Of a DNA stretch of 64,000 bases, positions 45,265-54,768 are shown one piece after another. Origin of the DNA: Pseudomonas sp. CC6-YY-74 (GTDB taxonomy: Bacteria; Pseudomonadota; Gammaproteobacteria; Pseudomonadales; Pseudomonadaceae). The stretch is taken from positions 3,696,001 through 3,760,000 of the forward strand of contig NZ_CP019947.1 in the NCBI RefSeq assembly GCF_002025205.1. The letters are read 5' to 3'. Below the pieces are notes generated by a model. The model was not told the origin of the DNA. It did no database searches and was given only the letters and a program-made list of their open reading frames with translations. The translations under genes and the position numbers were made by a program. The first letter of the stretch is position 1. Every line of letters starts with the position of its first letter.

Positions 45265-45822
45265 ATGCTCGAAAACCTCCTGCAGCAATTTGGCTATCCC
45301 GCGGTGCTGCTTGGCACCTTTCTCGAAGGCGAGATGTCGCGGCTACTGGCGGCGTATCTGGCTCTGCGCGGCTACCTGAGCATCGAAGGGGTGGTGCTGT
45401 GAGCATTCGGCGGCACCTACGCCAGCGACCAACTGTGGTATTTCCTCGGCCGCCGCCATGGCCGCCGCATTCTCGCCCGCCGGCCACACTTGCAGGGCCT
45501 GGGCGACAAGGCATCGCTGCTCCTGCGCCGGCATCCGGATTTGTGGGTATTGGGCTTTCGCTTCATCTACGGCATGCGCACGGTGATGCCGCTGGCTATC
45601 GGCCTGTCCGGCTACTCATGGCGACGCTACCTGCTGCTGGACGCCATCGGCGTGGCCATCTGGTCTACCGGCCTGGGTCTGGCGGCCTATCACCTGGGCG
45701 CGGAGCAGGTGGTAACCCCCAGCAGCATCCCGCCCACAGAGAGGTGGTCTAGCGGATGTAATTCATCCCAGACCCATATCGCTGCCACAGCCCAGCGGCT
45801 AGGATTACCTTCAGGAGCCTAA
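45265..45822 (+). pseudogene. Broken DedA-family membrane protein
   Basis: From the ATG at 45265 the frame reads MLENLLQQFGYPAVLLGTFL and then RLLAAYLALRGYLSIEGVVL before TGA at 45400-45402. It continues in the same frame as AFGGTYASDQLWYFLGRRHG and FRFIYGMRTVMPLAIGLSG, the DedA core. The tail after LGAEQ turns into unrelated sequence up to TAA 45822. The usual E-T-I motif reads EMS here. An in-frame stop plus a lost C-terminus suggest a true pseudogene. DedA proteins act in lipid carrier recycling and membrane energetics. Confidence 0.75.
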
Positions 45823-45996
45823 CCTCGGCGTATCGCGTCTTTCGCGCGCCCCCTACCGACCTGAACCTACCCAGGCCGATGATGATGCGCCCGACCCACA
45901 CAGCGATTCACCTCGTTCAACTTGTCGAGGGTCGGCCGCAGACCAGCCATAATCTGCATAGCCACCTTGGCTCAGCCCAGTGACCAGGAGTTCTCA

Positions 45997-46656
45997 ATGA
46001 ACAGAAAAGTAGCGGTGATTCTTTCCGGTTGCGGCGTTTACGACGGCGCTGAGATCCATGAAAGCGTGATCACCCTGCTGCGCCTCGACCAGCGCGGTGC
46101 AGAAGTGCAATGTTTTGCGCCGAACGTGCAGCAACTGCATGTGGTCGATCATTACAGCGGCGATGAAATGGACGAGACGCGCAACGTCCTGGTAGAGGCC
46201 GCCCGCATCGCCCGCGGCAAGATCAAGGACGTCCGCGAACTGCACGTGGACAATTTCGACGCCCTGATCATGCCCGGAGGCTTTGGCGTGGCCAAGAATC
46301 TCTCCGACTTCGTCCTCAGCGGTGCCAACTGCACGGTGCAGCCCGACGTGCTGAGCGCCGCCCAAGCCTTCGTCAAGGCCGGCAAACCGGTCGGCATGAT
46401 GTGCATCGCCCCGGCCCTGGCGGCCAGGATCTTCGGCCGCGGCGTGGCCTGCACCATCGGCAACGACCAGGAAACCGCCGCCGCCCTGACGCAGATGGGC
46501 GCAGTCCATCATGAGTGCGAGGTCAGCGAAGTTGTCGAAGACCACGCCAACAAGCTGGTCACCACGCCGGCCTACATGCTCGCCCAGTCGATCAGTGAAG
46601 CGGCCTCGGGTATTAACAAGCTGGTCGACCGGGTACTCGAGCTGACCCACGTCTAG
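45997..46656 (+). CDS. elbB: ElbB, ES1/DJ-1-family glyoxalase-like protein
   Basis: 219 residues from the ATG at 45997 (CAGGAG six bases upstream). VAVILSGCGVYDGAEIHES and ALIMPGGFGVAKNLSDF are the ES1 motifs, and the nucleophile elbow Cys is in GMMCIAPALAA. E. coli ElbB shows weak glyoxalase activity and was once called an isoprenoid or cross-reacting protein; the real role is unclear. Confidence 0.92.
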   Translation: MNRKVAVILSGCGVYDGAEIHESVITLLRLDQRGAEVQCFAPNVQQLHVVDHYSGDEMDETRNVLVEAARIARGKIKDVRELHVDNFDALIMPGGFGVAKNLSDFVLSGANCTVQPDVLSAAQAFVKAGKPVGMMCIAPALAARIFGRGVACTIGNDQETAAALTQMGAVHHECEVSEVVEDHANKLVTTPAYMLAQSISEAASGINKLVDRVLELTHV

Positions 46657-46752
46657 GCCGAAACCGCCAATGCGCGCGGCACACCCGCCGCGCCTCTGGC
46701 CAAGCACGGCGACCTGCTGCAGCGTGGTTAACATCTCGCAAAGGCAGGCGCC

Positions 46753-47223
46753 ATGACCACTCCACCTCTAGAACTCAACCCAGAACTGCATCAGGCGGTG
46801 AGCGGCTTTTTCCAGCGCATTCCGTTCAACCAGATGCTGGGCATCCAGCTCGGCGAGCTGAGTCCGCAGCGCGTGACCATGCACTTGCCGATGCAGGCTG
46901 CGCTGATTGGCAACTTTGTCCACGGCATCCTGCATGGCGGGGTGATTTCCTCGCTACTGGATGTCACCGGTGGCGCCATGGCGCTGATCGGCGCGTTCGA
47001 CAAGCATCAACACCTGTCCAGCCAGGAGCGCATGGTGCGACTGTCCAAGCTGGGCACCATCGACCTGCGCATCGACTACCTGCGTCCCGGTCGCGGCCAG
47101 CACTTCACCGCCAGCGCCGTGTTGCTGCGTACCGGCAACAAAGTCGCGGTGGTGCGCAGCGAACTGCACAGCGATGACGGCACCCTGATCGCGGTAGGCA
47201 CCGGCACCTACCTGTGCGGCTGA
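46753..47223 (+). CDS. PaaI/YigI-type hotdog thioesterase
   Basis: 156 residues. NFVHGILHGGVISSLLDVTGGAMAL is the hotdog helix with the HGG motif; later strands (GTIDLRIDYLRPGRGQHF, VAVVRSELHSDDG) match the acyl-CoA thioesterase family including YigI. Probably hydrolyses medium- or long-chain acyl-CoA. It ends two bases from the convergent UPF0178 stop. Confidence 0.87.
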   Translation: MTTPPLELNPELHQAVSGFFQRIPFNQMLGIQLGELSPQRVTMHLPMQAALIGNFVHGILHGGVISSLLDVTGGAMALIGAFDKHQHLSSQERMVRLSKLGTIDLRIDYLRPGRGQHFTASAVLLRTGNKVAVVRSELHSDDGTLIAVGTGTYLCG

Positions 47224-47224
47224 A

Positions 47225-47677
47225 TCAGCTGCGCAAAAGTCGGGTCAGGATGCGATCCAGGCTATTGGCAAAGGCCTGCTTGTCGCGCTCGCCGTAAGGC
47301 CCCTGACCACCGCCGATCTGCCCCTGCTCGCGTAGCTCGGTAAACAGGTTACGCACCGCTAGCTTGTCACCCATATTGCTTTCGTTGAACTCGCGACCGC
47401 GCGGATCGAGCGCCGCAACACCCTTCTTCACCAGGCGATCGGCCAGCGGCACGTCGCTGCAGATGACCAACTCACCTGGCTGGGCATGCTCGACCAGGTA
47501 ATCGTCGGCCGCATCAGGTCCGCTGGGCACCACAATCAAGCGTACACAGGCATAGGCCGGTTTGATCTGCGCCTGGCCAGCCACCAGCAACACCTCGAAA
47601 CGCCGCTTCAGGGCGAACTTGACCACCTGATCCTTGGCCCCCTTCGGGCAGGCATCTGCATCTATCCACACGCGCAT
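47225..47677 (-). CDS. UPF0178 (YaiI/YqxD) protein
   Basis: 150 residues. MRVWIDADACPKGAKDQVVKFA and VPSGPDAADDYLVEHAQPGELVICSDVPLA carry the conserved acidic residues of this PIN-like fold family. A nuclease role is suspected from fold only. Convergent with the thioesterase gene. Confidence 0.92.
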   Translation of the reverse strand: MRVWIDADACPKGAKDQVVKFALKRRFEVLLVAGQAQIKPAYACVRLIVVPSGPDAADDYLVEHAQPGELVICSDVPLADRLVKKGVAALDPRGREFNESNMGDKLAVRNLFTELREQGQIGGGQGPYGERDKQAFANSLDRILTRLLRS

Positions 47678-47711
47678 CGACTCTCGACCTCCCTAGGTTT
47701 GCAGGCATACC

Positions 47712-47733
47712 CGGCAGTTCAAGTGAACTGCCG
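47712..47733. other. 22-bp perfect palindrome between the FTR1 and UPF0178 genes
   Basis: CGGCAGTTCA-AG-TGAACTGCCG. No T tract on either strand. It could be an operator for the UPF0178 gene or the end hairpin of the FTR1 transcript. Confidence 0.5.
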
Positions 47734-47753
47734 CCGTTCAGCAGGGCTGCGCG

Positions 47754-49652
47754 TCAGGCTGTACCAACCTGCCCACGCCGCCGCTCGCCAAGCCAGCTGC
47801 GAGCATAGAACACCAGGATAGCCAGCAGTGCCAGCGCTTGGGCAGACAGGCCATAAGCGTCGGCATGGATGCCCAGCCAGTCAAATTCGAAGAACGCCAG
47901 CGGTCGTGTGCCGAGCATCCCTGCCTCCTGCAGCGCGGCGATCCCATGCCCGGCAAACACCACCGATAGGGCGCAGAGCAGTACCGCGTTGACGCTGAAG
48001 AAGGTCGCCAGCGGCAATTTACGCGAGCCGCGCAGGATCACCCAGGCCAAGCCCAGTAACAGCAGCAGGGCCACTGCAGCGCCGGCCAGGACCATGCCGT
48101 GGCCGTGAGGGCCGGCCTGCAACCAGAGGGTTTCATAGAACAGGATGACCTCGAACAGTTCGCGGTACACCGAGAAGAACGCCAGCACGGCGAAACCGAA
48201 GCGCCCGCCACCGCCGACCAGGCTGCTCTTGATGTAGTCCTGCCAGGCCGCGGCATGACGCCGGTCATGCATCCACACGCCGAGCCAGAGCACCATGACA
48301 CTGGCGAACAAGGCGGTGATGCCTTCCAGCATCTCGCGCTGGGCGCCGCTGACATCGATCAGGTAAGTCGCCAACGCCCAGGTGCCGACCCCAGCCAGCA
48401 GCGCCAACCCCCAGCCCAGGTGCACGCTGCGCACTGCCTGCTGTTGTCCCGTATTGCGCAGGAAGGCGAGGATCGCCGCCAGCACCAGGATGACCTCCAG
48501 GCCCTCGCGCAGCAGGATCAGCAGGCTGGAGAAGAAACTCAGCGAGTCCGACAGGCCGCTCACGTCGAGCAAGGCGGCAGACTTGCCCAACTCGACCTTG
48601 GCCAGCTCCAGGCGCTGCGCCGCCTGGGCTACCGAGAGACCATCCTGCAACGCTTGCCGGTAGGCCATCAGCGCCTTTTCGGTGGCCTTGCGCTGCAACG
48701 GGTCGAGGTTGTTCAAGGCACTTTCGACCAGCTCGAAACCTTCCAGGTAGGCGCCGACTGACAGATCGTAGGCCTGCTCCCGCTCGCTGCGCCGATAAGC
48801 CGCCAGACTCTGCTCCAGTGTGGTGCGGGTATGCTCGATCAGTTGTAGCGGGCCACGCGACGGCGGCGGTGGCTGGGCGCGCTGGGCGCGGAATTGCGCG
48901 GCAGCCTCCTCGCCCTGCTGCTGGGCGATTTCCGCAGGCGGGGTGCCTGCCAGCACGGCCAGACTGAATGGCTGGGTCTGCAGCGTTTGTTCGGCGCCGA
49001 AACCGGCGATATAACTGGCCAAGTCCCAACGCTCGCGCGCATCCAGCTGGTCGGCGAACGCCGCCATATCGGTGCCGTCGATGCCCAGGCCGATGGTGCT
49101 ATAGAGGTCGTATAGGCTCAGCCGATCCATCCGCGACAGATCGCGCAGATTGGCCGGTGGTGGCTCCAGGCCAATCCCTGCCGGGCCATCACCAGCGCCC
49201 TGCTCGCCATGACAGACGCTACAGTGCTGAGCGAACAGCGGGGCGCCGCGGGCCGGGTCAGGGGTGATCGCCGGGGTCTGACTGATGGCATAGGCCTTGG
49301 CCAGGGTCGCCGCCAATTGCCGGGCCTGAGCGGCGACCTTGTCCCCCTCTTCGCGCCGTTCGATGCCTTGGCGTAGGTTGGCAACGCCCTGCTCCACCTC
49401 GGCCTGCTCTGGGCGGGCCGGCAACGCGACGATCAAGCCCTGCAGCACGGCGACAAACTCCAACTGCTCGTGGTATTCAGCGGCGTCGAGCACCTGCCCG
49501 TTGGCCACGGTCGCCGGATAATCGGCGCCCAGGTAGCCCAACAAATGCAGAGCTTGGGCCGCGCCCGCAGTGGTGTCGGCCATGCTACTCAGGCTGCAGA
49601 GCGCCAGCAGGGGCACGAGCAGCCCGCGCAGTAAACGAGAAGAAGAGAACAT
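47754..49652 (-). CDS. FTR1-family iron permease fused to cytochrome c
   Basis: 632 residues from the ATG at 49652, which begins a good signal peptide (LLRGLLVPLLALCSLSSMAD); an ATG 13 codons earlier (49691) is possible. Residues about 125-245 are a c-type cytochrome (PLFAQHCSVCHGEQGAGDGP, Met ligand in GTDMAAFADQL). A helical linker follows, then seven membrane helices with both iron-permease motifs, LREGLEVILVL and YRELFEVILFY. FTR1 proteins move iron after oxidation; the fused haem domain suggests the oxidation or electron step is built in. P. aeruginosa has the same fusion here, as I recall. Confidence 0.88.
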   Translation of the reverse strand: MFSSSRLLRGLLVPLLALCSLSSMADTTAGAAQALHLLGYLGADYPATVANGQVLDAAEYHEQLEFVAVLQGLIVALPARPEQAEVEQGVANLRQGIERREEGDKVAAQARQLAATLAKAYAISQTPAITPDPARGAPLFAQHCSVCHGEQGAGDGPAGIGLEPPPANLRDLSRMDRLSLYDLYSTIGLGIDGTDMAAFADQLDARERWDLASYIAGFGAEQTLQTQPFSLAVLAGTPPAEIAQQQGEEAAAQFRAQRAQPPPPSRGPLQLIEHTRTTLEQSLAAYRRSEREQAYDLSVGAYLEGFELVESALNNLDPLQRKATEKALMAYRQALQDGLSVAQAAQRLELAKVELGKSAALLDVSGLSDSLSFFSSLLILLREGLEVILVLAAILAFLRNTGQQQAVRSVHLGWGLALLAGVGTWALATYLIDVSGAQREMLEGITALFASVMVLWLGVWMHDRRHAAAWQDYIKSSLVGGGGRFGFAVLAFFSVYRELFEVILFYETLWLQAGPHGHGMVLAGAAVALLLLLGLAWVILRGSRKLPLATFFSVNAVLLCALSVVFAGHGIAALQEAGMLGTRPLAFFEFDWLGIHADAYGLSAQALALLAILVFYARSWLGERRRGQVGTA

Positions 49653-49734
49653 ATAGGAGTTAGTCACAAATACGAATGAATAGCGTTGCATTGTTACCGG
49701 CCTAACTAATTACCTCAAGCCTCCACCCTCCAAT

Positions 49735-50024
49735 GGTGCGTGACAATTTGCCGCAATACTGGAGTGCCCTAGTGAGCCGATGGAGTCGCCTGCAGGAGCC
49801 GCTGCAACGCTGGCCTACGGAGCCAGCCGAAGCATTGGCCAAGCCCTCAGCGAATAACTGTTGTAGCGCGCGGATGTAGCCTGGGTATGGGCGATTGCCC
49901 GGCATGCTAGCGGCGTTCCAGGCCAACGCCATCGCCACGCACCTGCTGAGCCAGATCGAGCGCCACGGTCCCGCACAGCCCGGTACTTTCTGGGCCTGGG
50001 GCGGTCAACCAATACCCTGCTGAG
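49735..50024 (+). pseudogene. Possible debris of a decayed gene
   Basis: The 395-base gap between the FTR1 and LysE genes has two protein-like stretches in different frames: LPQYWSALVSRWSRLQEPLQ (from 49739, stopping near 49880) and NAIATHLLSQIERHGPAQPG to TGA near 50024. Neither has a start or a clear family. They look like pieces of one lost coding region. I cannot name the source. Confidence 0.3.
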
Positions 50025-50047
50025 GGTTCATCTGACTGGTGCCAGAT

Positions 50048-50677
50048 TCAGCTAGAAGCGCGGCGCACCGTGGCCAACAGCGCTGCGGCACCGACGAACA
50101 TCACGGCAAAACTGCGGTTCATCACCCGCTGCTGCCGCGGCGAACGCAATGCCCGCAGCACTCGCGACGCCAGCCCGGTGTAGCCGGCCATGACGACCAG
50201 GTCGACGCAGATCATGGTCACGCCCATCAGCAGGTGCTGCATCAGCAACGGCGCCTGCGGATTGAGAAACTGCGGCAACACCGCCAGGATGAAGACAATG
50301 GCCTTGGGATTGCTGAAGTTCACCAGAAAACCGCGCAGGACCAGAGTCAGCGGCCGACCTATCGGGCGCTCGGTTTGCGCCGCCATATCGCTGGGCAAGG
50401 CTTGCCACTGGCGATAACCGAGGTACACCAGATAGACCACGCCGAACCACTTGATCAGGCCGAAGGCAACTTCCGATGCGGCGAGAATCGCGCCGACGCC
50501 GGCGGCGACGATGACGATCTGTAGCGCCAGGCCCAGCTGCAACCCCAGGGCATTCCAGTAACCGCGCCAGAAGCCGTATTGCAGCCCGGCGGACATAGAG
50601 GCAATGGCCCCAGCCCCCGGCGACAGACTGATCACCCAACAGGCGACGAAGAACGCGAGCCAGGTTTCGAGCGCCAT
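50048..50677 (-). CDS. LysE/RhtB-family exporter
   Basis: 209 residues from the ATG at 50677, with GAGG eight bases upstream. Six membrane helices; the family motif SLSPGAGAIASMSAGLQYG is near residue 16 and the NFSNPKAIVFILAVLPQFL motif near 120. Members export amino acids or homoserine lactones; the substrate cannot be told from sequence. Confidence 0.9.
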   Translation of the reverse strand: MALETWLAFFVACWVISLSPGAGAIASMSAGLQYGFWRGYWNALGLQLGLALQIVIVAAGVGAILAASEVAFGLIKWFGVVYLVYLGYRQWQALPSDMAAQTERPIGRPLTLVLRGFLVNFSNPKAIVFILAVLPQFLNPQAPLLMQHLLMGVTMICVDLVVMAGYTGLASRVLRALRSPRQQRVMNRSFAVMFVGAAALLATVRRASS

Positions 50678-50773
50678 GGCGAATACCTCAGAACAGAGTG
50701 ATAAAGGGCTGCCAGCGGACACCGGCAGGCTCGCTAGCCTACCTCTGTCCGCTGGCCATGCCCAGCCAGGCGC

Positions 50774-51532
50774 TTAGTCCGGCGCACCCTTGCGCAGCTG
50801 CACCGGCTCCAGCCCCTTCTTGCGGGCACGCGCACCGCGCATGCGGATATTGACGGCCTCGACCGACAGCGAGAAGGCCATGGCGAAGTAGACGTAACCC
50901 TTGGGCACATGCACCCCGAAGGCTTCGGCGATCAAGACGGTACCGACCACGATCAGGAACGACAACGCAAGCATCTTCAAGCTCGGATGCTTGTCGATGA
51001 AGTCGCTGATGGTGCTGGCCGAGAGCATCATCACGATCACCGAGATAACAATGGCGGCAATCATCACCGGCACGTTGTCGACCAGGCCGACCGCGGTGAT
51101 CACCGAGTCCAGCGAGAAGATGATATCGATGATCGCGATCTGCACGATGATGCCCATGACACCATAGGCCTTGCCACCGGCCTGCTGGTCATCCTCTTCG
51201 CCCTCCAGGCCGTGGTAGATCTCCGCCGTGCTCTTGAACAGCAGGAACAGGCCGCCGAAGAACAGGATCAGGTCGCGCCCGGAGAAACCCTCGCCGAAGA
51301 CGTGGAACAGATCCGTGGTCAGGCGCATCACCCAACTGATCGACAGCAGCAGCAGAATCCGCGTAACCATAGCCAGGGCCAGGCCGAAGAAGCGCGCCTT
51401 GGGTTGCTGGGCCTTGGGCAGGCGGCTGACCAGGATCGAAATAAAGATGATGTTGTCGATGCCGAGGACGATTTCCAGGGCTGTCAGGGTCAGAAAAGCG
51501 ATCCAGAGTTCAGGGTTGGCGAGCCATTCCAT
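50774..51532 (-). CDS. TerC-family integral membrane protein
   Basis: 252 residues. The N-terminal LTALEIVLGIDNIIFISILV has the Asp pair of TerC proteins, repeated as IAIIDIIFSLDSVITAVGLV near residue 133; seven to eight helices and a basic C-terminus (MRGARARKKG). Homologues such as Alx and MntX export manganese or act near the translocon for metalation of exported enzymes. Which applies here is not known. Confidence 0.9.
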   Translation of the reverse strand: MEWLANPELWIAFLTLTALEIVLGIDNIIFISILVSRLPKAQQPKARFFGLALAMVTRILLLLSISWVMRLTTDLFHVFGEGFSGRDLILFFGGLFLLFKSTAEIYHGLEGEEDDQQAGGKAYGVMGIIVQIAIIDIIFSLDSVITAVGLVDNVPVMIAAIVISVIVMMLSASTISDFIDKHPSLKMLALSFLIVVGTVLIAEAFGVHVPKGYVYFAMAFSLSVEAVNIRMRGARARKKGLEPVQLRKGAPD

Positions 51533-51651
51533 AATGCGTTAAGTCTCGTGATTGCCAGGGGTTGAAAGTGTTCCGTCACGCCAGGGGCGCACGGCATGTC
51601 GAGTGAAAGGTCGGCGCTTTCGAGGCGGGCGTAGATCACCGCTACCTGGCT

Positions 51652-52251
51652 TCAGCGCGAAGCCTTGCCGGGCGCCTTCGCCACGGCCATCAGCACCGGC
51701 ATCTTTCCCTCAGCGCTCGCCAGCAAAAACGCCTGACCGAGGGACTGCAGCAACAACCCGCTCTGCTCATAAGCCTTTTTCACCCGCGCCTCGGTAAAGC
51801 CATAGCCGGCCCCGGCGTCCGTTACCAGCCAATCCCACTGCACAAGGGTACCTCCCGGCACCAGCAGCGTTGCCAGCAACGACAGGGTCCGCTCATAGTC
51901 AGGCAGAAAAGCACAAACGGACGACGCCACGATCAGATCGAACGGCCGCGCCAAGGGCCGACTGTCCGTTAGCCACTCCTCGCTCAACAGCCCCGCCACC
52001 GGGGTAACGTTCGGCAGCTGCTTGCCATCGAGTACCGCGATCATCTTGGCGGAAGCGTCCAGCGCCACCACTTCGCGCGCCAGCCGCGCCATGCGTGCGG
52101 TCAAGAGCCCCGTGCCACAGCCGAAATCCAGCACGCGCAAACCGCCTAGCTCGATGACCTCGGCGAGCGTGGCAAAGGCGCTCTTGGCGTAGCTGAGCAC
52201 ATCCGGGTTACTGTCCCAGTGATCGGCATATTGGTCCCATTCCATGCTCAT
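51652..52251 (-). CDS. Class I SAM-dependent methyltransferase
   Basis: 199 residues from the ATG at 52251, with GGAGG seven bases upstream. VLDFGCGTGLLTARMARLA is motif I, followed by VVALDASAKMIAVL (motif II) and FDLIVASSVCAFLPDYERTL (post-II). Substrate unknown. It lies between the TerC and YheS genes without overlap. Confidence 0.88.
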   Translation of the reverse strand: MSMEWDQYADHWDSNPDVLSYAKSAFATLAEVIELGGLRVLDFGCGTGLLTARMARLAREVVALDASAKMIAVLDGKQLPNVTPVAGLLSEEWLTDSRPLARPFDLIVASSVCAFLPDYERTLSLLATLLVPGGTLVQWDWLVTDAGAGYGFTEARVKKAYEQSGLLLQSLGQAFLLASAEGKMPVLMAVAKAPGKASR

Positions 52252-52342
52252 GCCTTCACCTCCACTCACTCGTTAGCCTGCCTGGCAATTGCTTAGGTCC
52301 GCGACACCGCGGGCCACCGCTGCCGATGGCGATCACGCCTGC

Positions 52343-54253
52343 TCAACTGGCCGCTGCCAATTCAGCCTGCAAGGTCTCAAGGGTTTCCAGCGCGTCCATC
52401 CAGCGCTCTTCCAGGTCGGCTTCATGGCCTTTCAGCTTGGCTTGCTCGGCCAGCGCCTCACGCAACTGATTCTTGCTGGCCGCTTCGTAGATCGCGCTGT
52501 CGCCCAGGCTGGCTTCCACGGCAGCCAGGCGCTCATGCAGTTGGCCGAGCTCCTTCTCCAGCTTGTCGGCCTCACGCTTGAGCGGCGCCAGCTGCTGGCG
52601 TAGCGCCGCAGCGGCCTGGCGCTGGGCGCGCTTGTCGGTTTTATCCAGATTGCTTTCAGTGTTGCTGGCTGGCGCCTGGCGCACACGGTAATCCACCAAC
52701 CAGCGTGCGTAGTCCTCGAGATCACCGTCGAACGGCTGCACCCGGCCATCGGCGACCAGGAAGAATTCGTCGGTGGTGCTTTTCAGCAAGTGCCGATCGT
52801 GCGAGACCACCACCACGGCGCCGGCGAACTCCTGCAGGGCCATGGTCAGCGCCAGGCGCATTTCCAGATCGAGGTGGTTAGTTGGCTCATCGAGCAGCAA
52901 CAGGTTGGGCTTGCCCCAGGCGATCAGGGCCAGGGCCAGGCGCGCTTTTTCGCCCCCGGAAAAATTCAGCACGGGTTCGTCGCAGCGCGGGCCGCGGAAA
53001 TCGAAACCGCCGAGGAAATCGCGCAGCGTCTGCTCGCGCTCGGTGGGTGCCAGGCGCTGGAAATGCAGGAGCGGGCTGGCCTTATCGTCGAGGGCGTCGA
53101 GCTGATGCTGGGCAAAATAGCCCACCACCAGGTTCTCGCCAAGCTGCAAGCGGCCGCTGATGGGTTGCAACTCGCCCGCCAGATTCTTGATCAGGGTCGA
53201 TTTACCGGCCCCGTTGGGTCCGAGCAAACCCAGGCGCGCACCCGGCGCCAACTGCAGTTTGACCTGTTCGAGCACCACCTTGTCGCCATAACCGAGACGG
53301 CCTTCGCTCAGGTCCAGCAGCGGGCTGGAAATCTTGCTGGCCTCGCGAAAGGTGAAGTCGAAGGGCGAGTCGACATGCGCGGCGGACAACTCTTCCATGC
53401 GCTCCAGCGCCTTGATCCGGCTCTGCGCCTGGCGCGCCTTGGTTGCCTGGGCCTTGAAGCGGGCGATGTACTTTTCCATGTGCGCGCGCTGCGCCTGCTG
53501 CTTCTCGAACGCCTGCTGCTGCTGAGCCAGGCGCTCGGCGCGGGCGCGTTCGAAGGCCGAGTATCCACCGCGGTAGAGGGTCAACTTGCGCTGCTCGACG
53601 TGCGCAATGTGATCGACCACCGCATCGAGAAAGTCGCGGTCGTGGGAAATCAACAGCAGGGTGCCTGGATAACTCTGCAACCAGCCTTCCAGCCAGAGGA
53701 TCGCATCCAGGTCCAGGTGGTTGGTCGGCTCGTCGAGCAGCAACAGGTCGGATGGGCACATCAGCGCCTGGGCCAGGTTCAGGCGCATGCGCCAGCCACC
53801 GGAGAAATCACCGACGCGGCGGTCCATCTGCGCACTTTCGAAACCCAGGCCGGCGAGCAATTTGCGCGCACGCGCATCGGCGGCATAACCATCGAGGTTA
53901 TCCAGCTCGGTATGCAGCCGTGCAATTGCGACGCCATCGTGCGCCGCCTCAGCCACGACCAGGTCGGCCTGCACCCGGCGCAGTTGTACATCGCCATCGA
54001 GCACATAGTCCACCGCCTGGCGCTCGACCGCGTCGATCTCCTGACGCATATGGGCAATGCGCCAGTCGGCGGGGATCAGGCAGTCGCCCGCGTCCGCGCT
54101 GAGCTCGCCGCGAAACAAGGCGAACAGGCTGGATTTGCCGGCGCCATTGGCACCGATCAGGCCGGCTTTTTGGCCGGGATGCAGGGTCAGCTCGGCGTCT
54201 TCTAGCAGACGCTGCGGGCCACGCTGTAAAGTGAGGTTCTGGAGTCGAATCAT
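52343..54253 (-). CDS. yheS: ABC-F protein YheS
   Basis: 636 residues from the ATG at 54253. Two ATPase domains: Walker A GANGAGKSS and GPNGAGKST, signatures DFSGGWRMRLNLAQAL and NFSGGEKARLALAL, and Walker B LLLLDEPTNHLDLDA with LLLDEPTNHLDLEM. The linker (PtIM) and a coiled C-terminal tail match YheS rather than Uup or EttA. ABC-F proteins act on the ribosome; YheS is thought to relieve stalling on difficult peptides. Confidence 0.92.
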   Translation of the reverse strand: MIRLQNLTLQRGPQRLLEDAELTLHPGQKAGLIGANGAGKSSLFALFRGELSADAGDCLIPADWRIAHMRQEIDAVERQAVDYVLDGDVQLRRVQADLVVAEAAHDGVAIARLHTELDNLDGYAADARARKLLAGLGFESAQMDRRVGDFSGGWRMRLNLAQALMCPSDLLLLDEPTNHLDLDAILWLEGWLQSYPGTLLLISHDRDFLDAVVDHIAHVEQRKLTLYRGGYSAFERARAERLAQQQQAFEKQQAQRAHMEKYIARFKAQATKARQAQSRIKALERMEELSAAHVDSPFDFTFREASKISSPLLDLSEGRLGYGDKVVLEQVKLQLAPGARLGLLGPNGAGKSTLIKNLAGELQPISGRLQLGENLVVGYFAQHQLDALDDKASPLLHFQRLAPTEREQTLRDFLGGFDFRGPRCDEPVLNFSGGEKARLALALIAWGKPNLLLLDEPTNHLDLEMRLALTMALQEFAGAVVVVSHDRHLLKSTTDEFFLVADGRVQPFDGDLEDYARWLVDYRVRQAPASNTESNLDKTDKRAQRQAAAALRQQLAPLKREADKLEKELGQLHERLAAVEASLGDSAIYEAASKNQLREALAEQAKLKGHEADLEERWMDALETLETLQAELAAAS

Positions 54254-54303
54254 AATGGCGGCGGAGTCTACCAGAGTCGCCCGCGGCATACCCGGAAAGC
54301 ACT

Positions 54304-54768
54304 ATGCATCCTGACCTGTGGCGTTTCGCCGAAGACCTCTATCGCCGCCCTGGCGTCGAGACCGCCTGCCTGCACCTGCAGGCTCAGGGGAGTGATATCT
54401 GCCTGCTGCTCTGCGGCGCCTGGCTCGGCTGCCGTGGTGTGGCCTGCAGCGCCGAACGAGCCGACGGCCTGCGCGCCATAGCCCAGCCCTGGCAGCGCGA
54501 GGTGGTCAGTGCGCTCAGGCACGTCCGCCAGCAATGGCGCGCAGCCGCTCACCACGACAGCGCACTGGCGGCGCTGCGCGAGCAGATCAAACAGCTTGAA
54601 CTGGCGGCCGAACGCGAACTGCTGCAACGCCTGGCGTCATGCGGCCATGACTGGCCAGGCGATACTGCCGAAGACATACATGACTGGCTGCACTCGCTGG
54701 CCTTTGCGACCACGGCAGCCGACCGTGACGCGCTGCAGCTGCTGCACGCCGCAGCCCGACAAGTTTAG
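54304..54768 (+). CDS. TIGR02444/DUF2390 family protein
   Basis: 154 residues. HPDLWRFAEDLYRRPGVETACL and DICLLLCGAWLGCRG are the hallmark of this gamma-proteobacterial family. No catalytic motif; mostly helical. Divergent from yheS (50 bases) and convergent with algP, whose stop overlaps this one by four bases. Function not known. Confidence 0.88.
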   Translation: MHPDLWRFAEDLYRRPGVETACLHLQAQGSDICLLLCGAWLGCRGVACSAERADGLRAIAQPWQREVVSALRHVRQQWRAAAHHDSALAALREQIKQLELAAERELLQRLASCGHDWPGDTAEDIHDWLHSLAFATTAADRDALQLLHAAARQV

